Of a stretch of DNA of 64,000 bases, positions 1 to 9,802 are shown in pieces. Made by a program: the position numbers and the translations under genes. The DNA is from Catenovulum agarivorans DS-2. GTDB taxonomy: Bacteria > Pseudomonadota > Gammaproteobacteria > Enterobacterales > Alteromonadaceae. The notes under the pieces were generated by a model. The model made no database searches and was not told where the DNA came from. It saw nothing but the letters and a program-made list of their open reading frames with translations. Location: NCBI RefSeq assembly GCF_000568405.1, contig NZ_ARZY01000017.1:1-64000 (forward strand). The letters run 5' to 3'. Position 1 is the first letter of the stretch; each line of letters opens with the position of its first letter.

Positions 1-104
1 TACTGTTATCAGTAGGCCTTTTTTCGTTTATACCATTCAAAAAGTTTTGATCTAACTTGAATTAGATTTCGAGTACATTCGTTAAATTTATTGCTGATTT
101 GGCA

Positions 105-1943
105 TTAATTAATCTGATTCGCCTTTCTAAAATTGCCTTGATAATCAAAAATACGCGTGCTAACTATCCAGTTTTTCTGTTTTGCTTTTTTATCTTGTTT
201 AGCTATTACAAAGTCTGGATGTGGTAGAGTGTCTAAGTGAGGTGTTAATTCTGTTATTTGATCAAATTGCTTTGGTGATGTCCCAGAGCAGATTCGTCTT
301 GAAAACGCCTGATTAAACACTTCACGCTGGCGTTTAGAATTAAAATTAAAGGTTTCTTTAAGCTCACTGCCGTCTTCATCAAAATATTGTATATAAAGCA
401 CTTGTCCTTTAATTTCAGCGGTTATTCCAGCACAACGAATAACCATAGCATCTTTAAGTTTTAGTGCGTCTTTTATTTGTTCATCTGGATCAACCAATAC
501 TTGTTTGCAAGCTTGGCAGTAACGTGCTGCTATATCATTTTCGTGCTGACATTTAGGGCATTGTTTAAAAACGAATCTATAGTCACATTGAATCGGTGGT
601 TGTTGCTGAATTAAACCCCAACAACGGCGACCAAAGTGCTCAATTAGGTCTCCATCTGCATCCACTTTTCCCCAAAAGATATTTTGAAAATCACATACAG
701 GGCAGGGTACTTGTACCGGCACTGTACCTTTATTCGGTCTAACCGAACCGACTTCTGGATAATAGAGATCAAAATCATTACCCGCATAATCTATCACCAA
801 ACAATCTTGTTTATTTGGCGCTAGCCTGAGCCCTCTACCAACGATTTGTTGGTAAAGGCTAATCGATTGGGTGGGCCTTAGTATCGCGATAAAATCGACG
901 TGGGGCGCATCAAAACCTGTAGTTAAAACAGAAACGTTCACTAGATATTTAAGCTTTTTTTGCTTAAAAGCTTCGATTAAATCATCCCTTTGTTTGTTGT
1001 CTGTCTGGCCAGTGATCAAAGCGACTTGATCTGGGCTAAATTGGCTTAAATAATGAAAAACTTCTTGTGCATGTTCAACTGTCGCTGCAAAAACCATAAT
1101 GCCTTGGCGGGTTTGTCCATGCTGATATATTTGCTCACAAATCGCTTGGGTGACTCTTGGGTATTTACCCACAAGCTCGTTAATATCATTAGGTTTGTAT
1201 TCACCATTGGCGGTTGCTTTCAGTGAAGTAAAATCGTAATGCTCAGTTGCCGCTTTGACTAGTTTAGGTTCAGTTAAATAACCTTGTTTTATCATAACAG
1301 CTAATGGTTGCTCAAAAATGCAGTGTTCAAATTGTACTGGATGTTCGCTACGGGCAAATCCATAGTAATGATATCTGTATATCCAGCCTGTATCGAGCCG
1401 GTATGGCGTTGCAGTTAAGCCTAATACACGAAGATTAGGGTTGAGTTGTTGTAAATGGTTTAATACTCTGCTGTATTGGTTATGTGCCGTTTCACTAGCC
1501 AGGCCTGTTATTTTTCTGCCTGCCGTTTCCGAGCTTAACGTTTCAGCAGGTCTTGCTAGTTTTGCTGTTGGTAAACCAATGCGATGACACTCATCAATTA
1601 TGACGAGTGAGAATTTTTCAGTAAATGAGGACAAGTTAGGTGCTACTGACTGAATACTGGCAAAGGTTACTTTAAATTGGGTTTGTTTTTTATTTAACCC
1701 AGCGGAGAATATCCCTGCAGTCAGGCCATAACTTTGATATTTGGCATGATTCTGTTCAACCAATTCTTTTACATGGGTTAAAACTAAAATCTTGCCTTTA
1801 GCTTTTTTCGCCAGTTCAGCAATAACTAAACTTTTACCAGAGCCTGTTGGGAGAACGATAACTGCAGATTGAGGGGATTTTTTAAAGTGTTCGATTGCTG
1901 CATCGACAGCTTGTTGTTGATAGGGACGAAGTTGATAGGCCAT
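105..1943 (-). CDS. radD: RadD (YejH) superfamily II DNA helicase
   Basis: A 612-residue DEAD/DEAH-type ATPase related to E. coli RadD, which acts in recombinational DNA repair. Walker A LPTGSGKS lies at residues 31-38, the DECH box at 117-120, LTATP at 176-180, and the QQIVGRGLRL motif VI in the second RecA domain. The C-terminal part has paired cysteines (CPVC, CPKC, CQAC) that suggest zinc binding and are typical of RadD. It is about 26 residues longer than the E. coli protein as I remember it, and the excess sits at about residues 124-155, just after DECH, where the DNA is palindromic (separate entry). It is transcribed leftward downstream of valS across a gap holding a 12-bp hairpin. No strong Shine-Dalgarno precedes the ATG. 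Family assignment is secure; function is by homology. Confidence 0.93.
   Translation of the reverse strand: MAYQLRPYQQQAVDAAIEHFKKSPQSAVIVLPTGSGKSLVIAELAKKAKGKILVLTHVKELVEQNHAKYQSYGLTAGIFSAGLNKKQTQFKVTFASIQSVAPNLSSFTEKFSLVIIDECHRIGLPTAKLARPAETLSSETAGRKITGLASETAHNQYSRVLNHLQQLNPNLRVLGLTATPYRLDTGWIYRYHYYGFARSEHPVQFEHCIFEQPLAVMIKQGYLTEPKLVKAATEHYDFTSLKATANGEYKPNDINELVGKYPRVTQAICEQIYQHGQTRQGIMVFAATVEHAQEVFHYLSQFSPDQVALITGQTDNKQRDDLIEAFKQKKLKYLVNVSVLTTGFDAPHVDFIAILRPTQSISLYQQIVGRGLRLAPNKQDCLVIDYAGNDFDLYYPEVGSVRPNKGTVPVQVPCPVCDFQNIFWGKVDADGDLIEHFGRRCWGLIQQQPPIQCDYRFVFKQCPKCQHENDIAARYCQACKQVLVDPDEQIKDALKLKDAMVIRCAGITAEIKGQVLYIQYFDEDGSELKETFNFNSKRQREVFNQAFSRRICSGTSPKQFDQITELTPHLDTLPHPDFVIAKQDKKAKQKNWIVSTRIFDYQGNFRKANQIN
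1485..1560. repeat. Palindromic insertion inside radD
   Basis: Arms ACTAGCCAGGCCTG (1494-1507) and CAGGTCTTGCTAGT (1547-1560) are inverted repeats matching at 12 of 14 positions. TGCCGTTTC also occurs twice in direct orientation, at 1485-1493 and 1521-1529. The segment encodes residues about 128-153 of RadD, the part that looks extra relative to E. coli RadD. This resembles an in-frame palindromic element, as described for Rickettsia RPEs, but only one copy is visible here. Confidence 0.5.
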
Positions 1944-1960
1944 GTTTGGTTAGATAACAA

Positions 1961-1995
1961 TGTGTGGTAGAGCTTGTATATCACTCTACCACACA
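1961..1995 (-). terminator. 12-bp hairpin between valS and radD
   Basis: TGTGTGGTAGAG (1961-1972) pairs perfectly with CTCTACCACACA (1984-1995) around an 11-nt loop. It lies just past the valS stop and before the radD start on the leftward strand. The following bases on that strand (ATTGTTATCT) are only moderately T-rich, so it may terminate partially or stabilise the valS mRNA 3' end while letting some transcription into radD. Confidence 0.55.
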
Positions 1996-2019
1996 AAGAC
2001 TTCTGTCTAAGTTTTTGGG

Positions 2020-4866
2020 TTACAGCGCAGATATTTCATCATATTGCTGCTTTAACTTAGTTAATGCGCCTTCAAATTCGGCAAGTTTGTCTTTTTCTTT
2101 GTCTAACACGTGCGCAGGCGCATTATTAACAAATTTCTCATTCGAGAGTTTGTTTTGTACTCTACCAAGTTCATTTTCGGCTTTGTCCATGGCTTTTTTC
2201 AAGCGTGCAAGCTCTGCATCCTTATCAATTAAACCAGCCATTGGGATAAGTATTTGCATATCACCAACAAAGGCACTAGCTGAAGCTGGCCCTTTGTCGT
2301 CGGCTGCTAAAATTTCAATCGATTCGAGTTTAGCCAATGACTGTAAGAAGGTTTGGTTTTCAGCTAAACAGCGTTGGTCGTCAGTGTTTAGGTTGCGTAA
2401 CAAGACATTTAAAGGTTTATTCGGCGAAATATTCATTTCACCACGAATATTACGAATACCTAAAATAAACTGTTTTAACCACTCAACGTCCGCAATTGCT
2501 GCTTCATCTACTTTATCCGCAGCAAATTGTGGATAGGCTTGCAGCATTATGGTTTCACCAGTTACGCCAGCCAGAGGTGCTACTTTTTGCCAAATCTCCT
2601 CGGTGATATATGGCATAACAGGGTGCATTAATCTTAATAAAGTTTCTAATACTTGAATTAAGGTTTTGCGTGTACCACGTTGCTGCGCTTCAGTACCATT
2701 GGTTAGTACAGGTTTAGTTAACTCTAAATACCAGTCACAGAATTGGTTCCAAGTAAACTCATACAAAGTTTGCGCTAATAAGTCGAAACGATAGCTATCA
2801 ATATATTTGCGTGATGTTTCTATCGTTTGTTGCAAACGGCCTAAAATCCACTTGTCCGCTAACGATAATTCTATGTCACCGCCATTTGACCCACAGTCTT
2901 GTTCTTCTGTGTTCATCAATACATAACGGCTGGCATTCCATAACTTGTTACAGAAGTTACGGTAGCCTTCTAAACGTTTCATATCCCAATTGATATCGCG
3001 GCCGGTTGAAGCCATAGCTGCTAAGGTGAAACGCAATGCGTCAGTACCATGTGCCTCAATACCATTTTCAAAGGTTTTACGGGTATTCTTCTCAATCTTC
3101 TTCGCTAGTTGTGGCTGCATCATGTTGCCACAACGTTTAGTCACTAAAGATTCAAGGTCGATACCATCTATCATGTCGATAGGATCTAACACGTTCCCTT
3201 TAGACTTAGACATTTTGTCGCCATTTTCGTCACGAATAAGGCCAGTTACATAAACTGTTTTGAAAGGTACTTGTGCTTTACCATCTTCATCTTTAATAAA
3301 GTGCATTGTCATCATTATCATTCTGGCTACCCAGAAGAATATAATGTCAAAACCTGTGACTAACACTTCAGAAGGGTGGAAGGTTTTAAGTTCTGGTGTT
3401 TGCTCTGGCCAACCTAATGTAGAAAAGGTCCAAAGGGCAGATGAGAACCATGTATCTAATACATCTTCGTCTTGGGTTAAGGCTACATCGGCAGCTATAT
3501 TGTTTTCGCTACGTACTTCAGCTTCGTCACGACCTACATATACATTGCCATCAGCATCGTACCAAGCTGGAATTCTGTGACCCCACCATAATTGGCGTGA
3601 AATACACCAATCTTGCACATCATTCATCCACGAGAAATACATGTTTTCGTATTGTTGTGGAACAAATTTAATCTCGCCATTTTTAACTGCATCAATTGCA
3701 GGCTCAGCTAATGGTGCAACACGTACATACCATTGGTCAGTTAGTAATGGTTCAATAACTACACCCGAGCGGTCACCATATGGTACGGTTAAACTGTGAT
3801 CTTCAATAACGTCTAATAATCCGAGCTGCTCAAATTCAGCAACAATGGCTTTACGCGCTGCGAATCTGTCTAGACCATGGAAACGCTCCGGAATTGGTGC
3901 GTCTAATTCAAGCGGTTTGCCGTCAAAGGTAAAAGATTCACCTTGGGCTAAGATTGCAGCGTCTTTATCAAAGATGTTGATCATCGGAAGTTGATGGCGT
4001 TTGCCGACTTCATTATCGTTAAAGTCGTGCGCAGGGGTGATTTTCACACAACCTGTGCCTTTTTCCATGTCGGCATGCTCGTCGGCAACAATTTTAATGC
4101 GGCGCTCAACAATTGGTAAAATGATTTCTTTACCGATTAAATCTTGGTAGCGCTCATCTTCTGGGTTAACTGCAACACCAGTGTCACCTAACATGGTTTC
4201 TGGACGCGTGGTGGCCACTACAATGTAGTTTTTGCCATCTTTAGTAGTCACACCGTCCGCTAATGGATAGCGGAAATTCCACATGTGGCCTTTCTTGTCT
4301 TTATTTTCGACTTCTAAGTCTGAAATGGCGGTGTGGAGTTTTGGATCCCAGTTAACCAAACGTTTACCACGATAGATTAAATCTTCTTTGTGTAAACGAA
4401 CAAACACTTCTTTTACTGCTTCAGATAAACCATCATCCATAGTAAAACGTTCGCGATCCCAATCAACTGATGCGCCTAAACGACGTAGTTGTTGAGTAAT
4501 GGTGCCACCAGATTCTTTCTTCCAATCCCAGATACGGTCAATAAAGGCTTCGCGACCTAGGTCGTGGCGAGTTTTATCCTCTTCGGCTGCTAATTTGCGT
4601 TCAACCACCATTTGTGTCGCAATACCAGCATGGTCAGTACCCACTTGCCATAAGGTGTTAAATTTATCCATGCGCTTATAACGGATCAATGTATCCATTA
4701 TGGTGTCTTGGAAAGCATGACCCATATGCAAACTACCAGTAACATTAGGTGGTGGGATCATAATGCTGTACGCTTGGCCTTCGCCAGACGGTTTAAAATA
4801 GCCTTTTTCTTCCCAAGCTTGGTAAAGGGCTTTTTCGATATTGGATGGATTAAATTTAGTTTCCAT
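2020..4866 (-). CDS. valS: Valyl-tRNA synthetase
   Basis: A class Ia aminoacyl-tRNA synthetase of 948 residues, close to E. coli ValS (951), charging tRNA-Val in the cytoplasm. The HIGH-type signature is in [14 protein letters not shown] (residues 37-50), and KMSKS lies near residue 552 in [10 protein letters not shown]. The editing domain lies between them (for example [15 protein letters not shown]), and the last 70 residues form the charged coiled-coil tRNA-binding arm of ValS enzymes. It is the last gene of the leftward pepA-holC-valS operon, 26 bp after holC, the same order as in E. coli. Confidence 0.98.
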   Translation of the reverse strand: METKFNPSNIEKALYQAWEEKGYFKPSGEGQAYSIMIPPPNVTGSLHMGHAFQDTIMDTLIRYKRMDKFNTLWQVGTDHAGIATQMVVERKLAAEEDKTRHDLGREAFIDRIWDWKKESGGTITQQLRRLGASVDWDRERFTMDDGLSEAVKEVFVRLHKEDLIYRGKRLVNWDPKLHTAISDLEVENKDKKGHMWNFRYPLADGVTTKDGKNYIVVATTRPETMLGDTGVAVNPEDERYQDLIGKEIILPIVERRIKIVADEHADMEKGTGCVKITPAHDFNDNEVGKRHQLPMINIFDKDAAILAQGESFTFDGKPLELDAPIPERFHGLDRFAARKAIVAEFEQLGLLDVIEDHSLTVPYGDRSGVVIEPLLTDQWYVRVAPLAEPAIDAVKNGEIKFVPQQYENMYFSWMNDVQDWCISRQLWWGHRIPAWYDADGNVYVGRDEAEVRSENNIAADVALTQDEDVLDTWFSSALWTFSTLGWPEQTPELKTFHPSEVLVTGFDIIFFWVARMIMMTMHFIKDEDGKAQVPFKTVYVTGLIRDENGDKMSKSKGNVLDPIDMIDGIDLESLVTKRCGNMMQPQLAKKIEKNTRKTFENGIEAHGTDALRFTLAAMASTGRDINWDMKRLEGYRNFCNKLWNASRYVLMNTEEQDCGSNGGDIELSLADKWILGRLQQTIETSRKYIDSYRFDLLAQTLYEFTWNQFCDWYLELTKPVLTNGTEAQQRGTRKTLIQVLETLLRLMHPVMPYITEEIWQKVAPLAGVTGETIMLQAYPQFAADKVDEAAIADVEWLKQFILGIRNIRGEMNISPNKPLNVLLRNLNTDDQRCLAENQTFLQSLAKLESIEILAADDKGPASASAFVGDMQILIPMAGLIDKDAELARLKKAMDKAENELGRVQNKLSNEKFVNNAPAHVLDKEKDKLAEFEGALTKLKQQYDEISAL

Positions 4867-4892
4867 AGCCGGTGTCTTACTCTAATACTGTA

Positions 4893-5333
4893 TTAATTGG
4901 TTGTTGCAGGTGTAGTTGCTAATGCAAAGCCTGCAGCTCGATAGTGTTTATAACGTTCACGCGCTTGTACTTTCTCAGCTTCTTCAGCGGGTACAAAATC
5001 ACATACGTGTTTAAATTGTTTAGCAAAAACTGGCATCTGTTGGCTGATATTTATCAACACATCTTTGCGTCCACGTGGTGGTTGCCAACTTATTTCGACT
5101 GGGGAGCCATATTTGGGACCTTCACCAAATAAATTGTGTGGTACAAATTTATTTGGATCGAATTGCCATAAGTACTCATCAATTTGCTCTGCTTGCTGCT
5201 GATTATCGGCAAAAATAAATACGCGATTGTTTTGCCGATAGTGCTGTGAAGCAAGCTCGCAGGCATAATGGACAACAGCCGAAACATTTACGTCCGGCTG
5301 TTGCTCTACTATGTAAAAAGTTACTTGTGTCAT
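4893..5333 (-). CDS. holC: DNA polymerase III chi subunit
   Basis: A 146-residue homologue of HolC, the clamp-loader accessory subunit that links the replisome to SSB and pairs with psi (HolD). It begins with the typical TQVTFYIVEQ strand and has the family's nucleotide-binding-like fold without a P-loop; the region PHNLFGEGPKYGSPVEI matches the conserved core. Its ATG overlaps the pepA stop by one base (TAATG), which implies translational coupling. The Ala/Thr-rich tail after residue 135 looks unstructured. Confidence 0.93.
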   Translation of the reverse strand: MTQVTFYIVEQQPDVNVSAVVHYACELASQHYRQNNRVFIFADNQQQAEQIDEYLWQFDPNKFVPHNLFGEGPKYGSPVEISWQPPRGRKDVLINISQQMPVFAKQFKHVCDFVPAEEAEKVQARERYKHYRAAGFALATTPATTN

Positions 5334-6838
5334 TAACTGTTATTTACTTCTGCCGCACGATCAATTAGATACTGGGTTAACATTGGTACAGGGCGACCTG
5401 TCGACCCTTTGTTTTTGCCACTTACCCAAGCTGTACCAGCAATATCTAAATGCGCCCAATTATATTTACGGGTAAAGCGCGATAAGAAACAACCTGCGGT
5501 TATACTACCAGCTGGTCGACCACCAATATTGGCCATATCCGCAAATGGGCTTTCCAATTGCTCTTGATACTCATCCCATAAAGGTAAACGCCAGGCTCTA
5601 TCGCCAGATTGTTCTGATGCGTTCATTAATTCGTGCGCCAGTGGGTTATGATTACTCATTAAACCCGTTGCATGTTTGCCTAATGCAATCACACAAGCGC
5701 CTGTAAGTGTCGCAACGTCGATGACTACATCTGGATTAAAGCGTTCAACATAAGTGAGCGCATCACATAACACCAATCGGCCTTCAGCATCTGTATTTAA
5801 TACTTCAACAGTTTGACCTGACATAGTGGTAAGTACATCACCAGGACGATAAGCATTGCTGCTCGGCATGTTCTCGCAGCCTGCTAAAATACCAACAACG
5901 TTTATAGGTAAATTAAGCTGAGCTAACGCGTGCATCGTACCTAAAACGGAAGCGGCACCACCCATGTCGTATTTCATTTCGTCCATTGCTTCGCTAGGTT
6001 TAATTGAAATGCCGCCAGTGTCAAAGGTTAGGCCTTTACCAACTAACACGATAGGTGCAACATCTTTATTCGCGCCTTGGTATTGAATGACCGACATCAC
6101 AGATTCATTGTCCGAACCTCGGCCAACCGCTAGATATGAACCCATACCTAATTTTTCCATGTCAGCTTCTTTAACTAAGTAGGTGTTAATTGTCTGGTAA
6201 TTTTCGGACAAAGCTAGCGCCTGCTCACCCAAGTATTCTGGGTTGCAAATATTGGGTGGCATATTCGCAACATCACGGCAGACTTTTTTACCCGTTGAAA
6301 TGGCTAGTGCTTGCTCAATTGCTTTTTCACCTAATTGCAATTCTCGACGAGTCGGTACGTTAAACACTATCTTGCGTAACGGCCGGCGAGTTTCACCTTT
6401 TTTACTTTTTAATTGGTCAAAGGTGTACAAACAATCTTGCGTGGCTTCTACCGCCAAACGAAGTTTCCAGTATATATCTCGACCTTTAACATGTAATTCA
6501 GGCAGGAAACATACAGCTTCCATTGAGCCAGTTTCATTTAAGGTGTTAATTGTTTTGGCGATAATTTGGCGATATTGGCGCTCATCTAATTCGCGCTCTT
6601 TACCACAGCCTACAAGCAATACACGCTCACTCAATACATTTGGTACATGGTGCAGCAATAACATTTGCCCGGCTTTACCTTCTAAATCACCACGGCGAAT
6701 TAGGTTGCTGATATAACCGTCGCTAATTTTATCTAGTTGCTCGGCTACGGCTGTTAGGCGTCGAGGTTCAAATACACCCACAACGATACAGGCACTGCGC
6801 TGTTTCTCTGGGCTACCACTTTTTACACTAAATTCCAT
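5333..6838 (-). CDS. pepA: Leucyl aminopeptidase PepA (M17 family)
   Basis: A 501-residue two-metal leucine aminopeptidase, near the 503 residues of E. coli PepA. The metal and active-site blocks are visible: [16 protein letters not shown], the KYDMGGAA segment, and [10 protein letters not shown], the M17 signature. In E. coli the same protein also acts as a DNA-binding regulator (carAB, cer recombination); whether that holds here is unknown. It is the first gene of the operon with holC and valS, with AGGAG eight bases upstream of the ATG, and is divergent from lptF across a 315-bp gap. Confidence 0.97.
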   Translation of the reverse strand: MEFSVKSGSPEKQRSACIVVGVFEPRRLTAVAEQLDKISDGYISNLIRRGDLEGKAGQMLLLHHVPNVLSERVLLVGCGKERELDERQYRQIIAKTINTLNETGSMEAVCFLPELHVKGRDIYWKLRLAVEATQDCLYTFDQLKSKKGETRRPLRKIVFNVPTRRELQLGEKAIEQALAISTGKKVCRDVANMPPNICNPEYLGEQALALSENYQTINTYLVKEADMEKLGMGSYLAVGRGSDNESVMSVIQYQGANKDVAPIVLVGKGLTFDTGGISIKPSEAMDEMKYDMGGAASVLGTMHALAQLNLPINVVGILAGCENMPSSNAYRPGDVLTTMSGQTVEVLNTDAEGRLVLCDALTYVERFNPDVVIDVATLTGACVIALGKHATGLMSNHNPLAHELMNASEQSGDRAWRLPLWDEYQEQLESPFADMANIGGRPAGSITAGCFLSRFTRKYNWAHLDIAGTAWVSGKNKGSTGRPVPMLTQYLIDRAAEVNNS

Positions 6839-7153
6839 AATGACTCCTAAAATAGCTTTAGCTCAATTCTCTTATCAACAGACACTTTTACCCATTAAAC
6901 ATAGCCTTTTTTGCTAATAGGGCAACAAGAAGGGATTACTTTTGTATAAGAACCTATATAATTTGTTGTAAGCCTAGCTAAAAGCAATTTAATTCGCGGA
7001 TAAACTGCTATTATCTGCTGATACGTTAAACTTGGCTGTTGCGTACATATTTGCACCGCATCAGCTTAAAATAGTGCTTAACTATAGAAAAACAACGAGT
7101 TTACTTAAATTTTTGTTGCTTTGCAGCAAAATAGACAATAAACGGATAAAAGT
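6839..7153. other. Divergent intergenic region pepA/lptF
   Basis: This 315-bp region has no credible ORF and must carry the promoters for the leftward pepA operon and the rightward lptFG operon. It is AT-rich. I see no promoter clear enough to place, and no large inverted repeat; a short TTGCT/AGCAA hairpin lies near 7110. Confidence 0.6.
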
Positions 7154-8266
7154 TTGATTATTTTTCGCTATATTTTTTCAGAAACTTTTAAAGCCCAGTT
7201 CGCTGTATTTGGCGTATTGTTGGCTATATTCACCTCACAAACGTTAATGCGGGTGTTAGATGATGCAATGGATGGCAAAGTTCCAACGTCTTTGGTACTT
7301 GATATGCTAACGTTAAGCATGCCACCGTTGGCGGGTTTAATTTTGCCGTTAAGCTTGTTTATTGGGATATTTTTGGCGCATGGACAAATGTATGCAGACA
7401 GTGAAATGACAGTGTTTAAAGCCTGCGGCATTAGTGAATGGTACATTACCAGAGTCACCCTATCTTTTGCGTTAATAGTTGCTTTAATTACGGGGTTATT
7501 TGCTTTGTATGTAACACCTCTGGCATACGAGCAGCGTGAAGTGTTGCGCGAGGAAATCCGTTCTGATGTGGGTATTTCTGCACTGGTACCAGGTCAGTTT
7601 AAGGAATCAAGTAATAAAAAGGCGGTGATCTTTGTTCATGAAAGTGACCAAGACAATGCATTTGATCGAGTGTTTGTCGCTAAAGTAAATCCAGATACCA
7701 ATTTTGATAATGAATTTCATGTTGTCTACGCCAACAAAGGAACATTAGAAAGTTTTGCCGATGGAACTGAACAGTTGGTGTTGAGTGACGGCACTGCCTA
7801 TTCTGGTGGTACCAATAGACTCAATTATCAAATTACCGACTTTAGTCAATATCGCATGGTTGTAAAAGAGCAAACCCTTGAAGAGCGACGCCTAAAATTA
7901 ATGGCGGTACCCACCCAAGAGTTGTGGCAGTCGTCAGAGCTTAGCCATATTGCTGAATTGCAATGGCGTATTTCTTTGCCACTGACTGTCGTGATTGTTG
8001 CGTTAATCGCAGTCCCTTTAGCAAGAGTTAATCCTCGTCAGGGGAAATACGCCAAAATGGTCCCCGCGTTTGCTATTTACCTATGTTATTTTTTGCTTCT
8101 AATGGCAGGAAAGTCAGCATTGGAAGATGGTAAATTGCCTGCTTCGATTGGAATTTGGTGGATTCATGCTGGCGCATTAATGTATGGGGTTTACTTGTTT
8201 ACGACAGAGCGGACGCTTGGTCGACAGTTGTTGTTTAGAATGAAGAAAGGGCGTCGAATAGCATGA
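7154..8266 (+). CDS. lptF: LPS export ABC transporter permease LptF
   Basis: A 370-residue inner-membrane subunit of the LptB2FGC complex that extracts lipopolysaccharide and passes it to the periplasmic bridge. The TTG start is chosen because LptF proteins begin MIIFRY, which this start gives exactly. Three N-terminal membrane segments are followed by a periplasmic beta-jellyroll domain (about residues 125-255) and three C-terminal segments including the VPLARVNPRQGKYAKM loop conserved in LptF. Its stop overlaps the lptG start by 4 bp (ATGA). Confidence 0.95.
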   Translation: MIIFRYIFSETFKAQFAVFGVLLAIFTSQTLMRVLDDAMDGKVPTSLVLDMLTLSMPPLAGLILPLSLFIGIFLAHGQMYADSEMTVFKACGISEWYITRVTLSFALIVALITGLFALYVTPLAYEQREVLREEIRSDVGISALVPGQFKESSNKKAVIFVHESDQDNAFDRVFVAKVNPDTNFDNEFHVVYANKGTLESFADGTEQLVLSDGTAYSGGTNRLNYQITDFSQYRMVVKEQTLEERRLKLMAVPTQELWQSSELSHIAELQWRISLPLTVVIVALIAVPLARVNPRQGKYAKMVPAFAIYLCYFLLLMAGKSALEDGKLPASIGIWWIHAGALMYGVYLFTTERTLGRQLLFRMKKGRRIA

Positions 8267-9327
8267 TCAAGATATTAGATATTTACATTGGTCGTTCAAT
8301 ATTCAGCGCAACTTTTTTTTCGGTACTGGTGCTGACTGCGTTAAGTGGTTTGATTCGTTTTGTCGAGCAACTCAGGTATATAGGTAGAGGCACCTACACC
8401 ATGGTTGAAGCATCTTTATTTGTATTGTATTCAATTGCACGTGACGTAGAGGTGTTTTTCCCAATGGCAGCTCTGTTAGGCGGGTTGTTGGGGTTAGGTG
8501 CTTTGGCGAGCAACTCAGAACTGATTGTTATGCAAGCGGCGGGTTGGTCGAAGTTGAATATTGTAAAATCAGCGATGAAGACCACTATGTTGATGGTTTT
8601 ATTAGTTTTGATTGTTGGTGAGTTTGTTGCACCTAACTTAGAAGCACAAGCAGAAAAAATTCGAGATGACGCCATTTATGGCACTGGCAATAGCTTACAA
8701 CCTAAAGCGATGTGGCTCAAAGATGGTAATAATTTTGTATTTGTTGCTGATGGACAAAACCCTGAGCAATTACAGCAAGTCACAGTTTATCATTTTGATG
8801 ACGCGTATAAGTTGCAACAGGTAACCTATGCGAAAACTGCACAGTATGAACAAGACAACTGGAATATGTTGGATGTAAATAATACTCAGCTATATGGTGA
8901 CCATATCGTACGTTTTGATACGACTCAGCAGCTTTGGCAAAGTAAATTAACCCCTGAAAAATTAACTGTTGGAAATGCAACACCAGAAGCTTGGTCGTTG
9001 ACAGACTTACATGACCACTTAGATTACTTATCGGGCAATGAGCAGGACCCAACACGTTACCAGTTGGCGTTTTGGCGCAAAATATTTCAACCTGTGACTG
9101 TCGCGGTCATGATGTTGGTGGCACTGTCTTTTATATTTGGGCCATTGCGAAGCACTTCTATGGGCGCTCGTATTCTAATGGGGGTTATGACTGGCTTTGG
9201 CTTTTTTATAGCCAACCGCATATTCGGCCCTGTGGTACTGGTGTTTAACTTTCCGCCTGTGTTAGGCGCACTGTTCCCTAGTTTGGTTTTCACCTTGGTG
9301 GCCATGCATTATTTAAAACGCCGGTAA
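8263..9327 (+). CDS. lptG: LPS export ABC transporter permease LptG
   Basis: A 354-residue partner of LptF in the LPS transporter. The N-terminus (ILDIYIGRSIF) and the block VFFPMAALLGGLLGLGALASNSELIVMQAAGWS match the LptG coupling-helix region that contacts LptB. A periplasmic domain lies at about residues 125-250, and the C-terminal helices contain RSTSMGARI and the NRIFGPV motif. It is translationally coupled to lptF through a 4-bp overlap. Confidence 0.95.
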   Translation: MIKILDIYIGRSIFSATFFSVLVLTALSGLIRFVEQLRYIGRGTYTMVEASLFVLYSIARDVEVFFPMAALLGGLLGLGALASNSELIVMQAAGWSKLNIVKSAMKTTMLMVLLVLIVGEFVAPNLEAQAEKIRDDAIYGTGNSLQPKAMWLKDGNNFVFVADGQNPEQLQQVTVYHFDDAYKLQQVTYAKTAQYEQDNWNMLDVNNTQLYGDHIVRFDTTQQLWQSKLTPEKLTVGNATPEAWSLTDLHDHLDYLSGNEQDPTRYQLAFWRKIFQPVTVAVMMLVALSFIFGPLRSTSMGARILMGVMTGFGFFIANRIFGPVVLVFNFPPVLGALFPSLVFTLVAMHYLKRR

Positions 9328-9409
9328 TTATTTTAGGTTAAATATTTGTCTGCTTTTTATCTGGCTGCTAATGTTTAATATGCAGGTAAGAAAGGGGAGT
9401 GTTTAAATT

Positions 9410-9802
9410 ATGCTAAAAACGCTTGCAAGGCTTAGTTTAATTGTCGCAGGGTGGATGTCACTCGCACTTGCTATTGCAGGGGTTGTTCTACCTGTATTAC
9501 CTACCACTCCATTTGTCTTATTGTCGGCTGGCTGTTTCGCAAAATCTTCTCCGCGTTTTCACCAGTGGCTTTTGCGGCAAAAATATTTCGGACAAATGAT
9601 CCGAGATTACCAAGCCTACAAAGGTATCCAAAAGCAAACTAAAATCCGTGCAATTAGCTTAATTTGGTTGAGTATGACTTTATCGGCTGTAATTGTCGGC
9701 AAAGCTTGGTTAGCGGTTATGTTGTTTGCTATCGCTATTTGTGTGTCCCTTTATTTGTGGCGAATGCCAAATGCGCCAAGCCCTTCACAGCATATTGTCT
9801 AG
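9410..9802 (+). CDS. ybaN: DUF454 (YbaN-like) inner-membrane protein
   Basis: A 130-residue DUF454 protein. The signature GVVLPVLPTTPFVLLSAGCF after the first membrane segment, then SPRFHQWLLRQKYFG and two further hydrophobic segments (about 85-118), define the family. Its function is unknown in general. It lies 82 bp after lptG with no terminator visible, so read-through is possible. Its TAG stop shares the palindrome CTAG with the opposing flgT stop, so the two genes overlap tail to tail. Confidence 0.85.
   Translation: MLKTLARLSLIVAGWMSLALAIAGVVLPVLPTTPFVLLSAGCFAKSSPRFHQWLLRQKYFGQMIRDYQAYKGIQKQTKIRAISLIWLSMTLSAVIVGKAWLAVMLFAIAICVSLYLWRMPNAPSPSQHIV

Noticed and set aside
1964-2536. 190-codon plus-strand ORF
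   Set aside because: It is antisense to the valS 3' end and Ser/Ala-rich, as expected for a shadow of a coiled-coil coding region.
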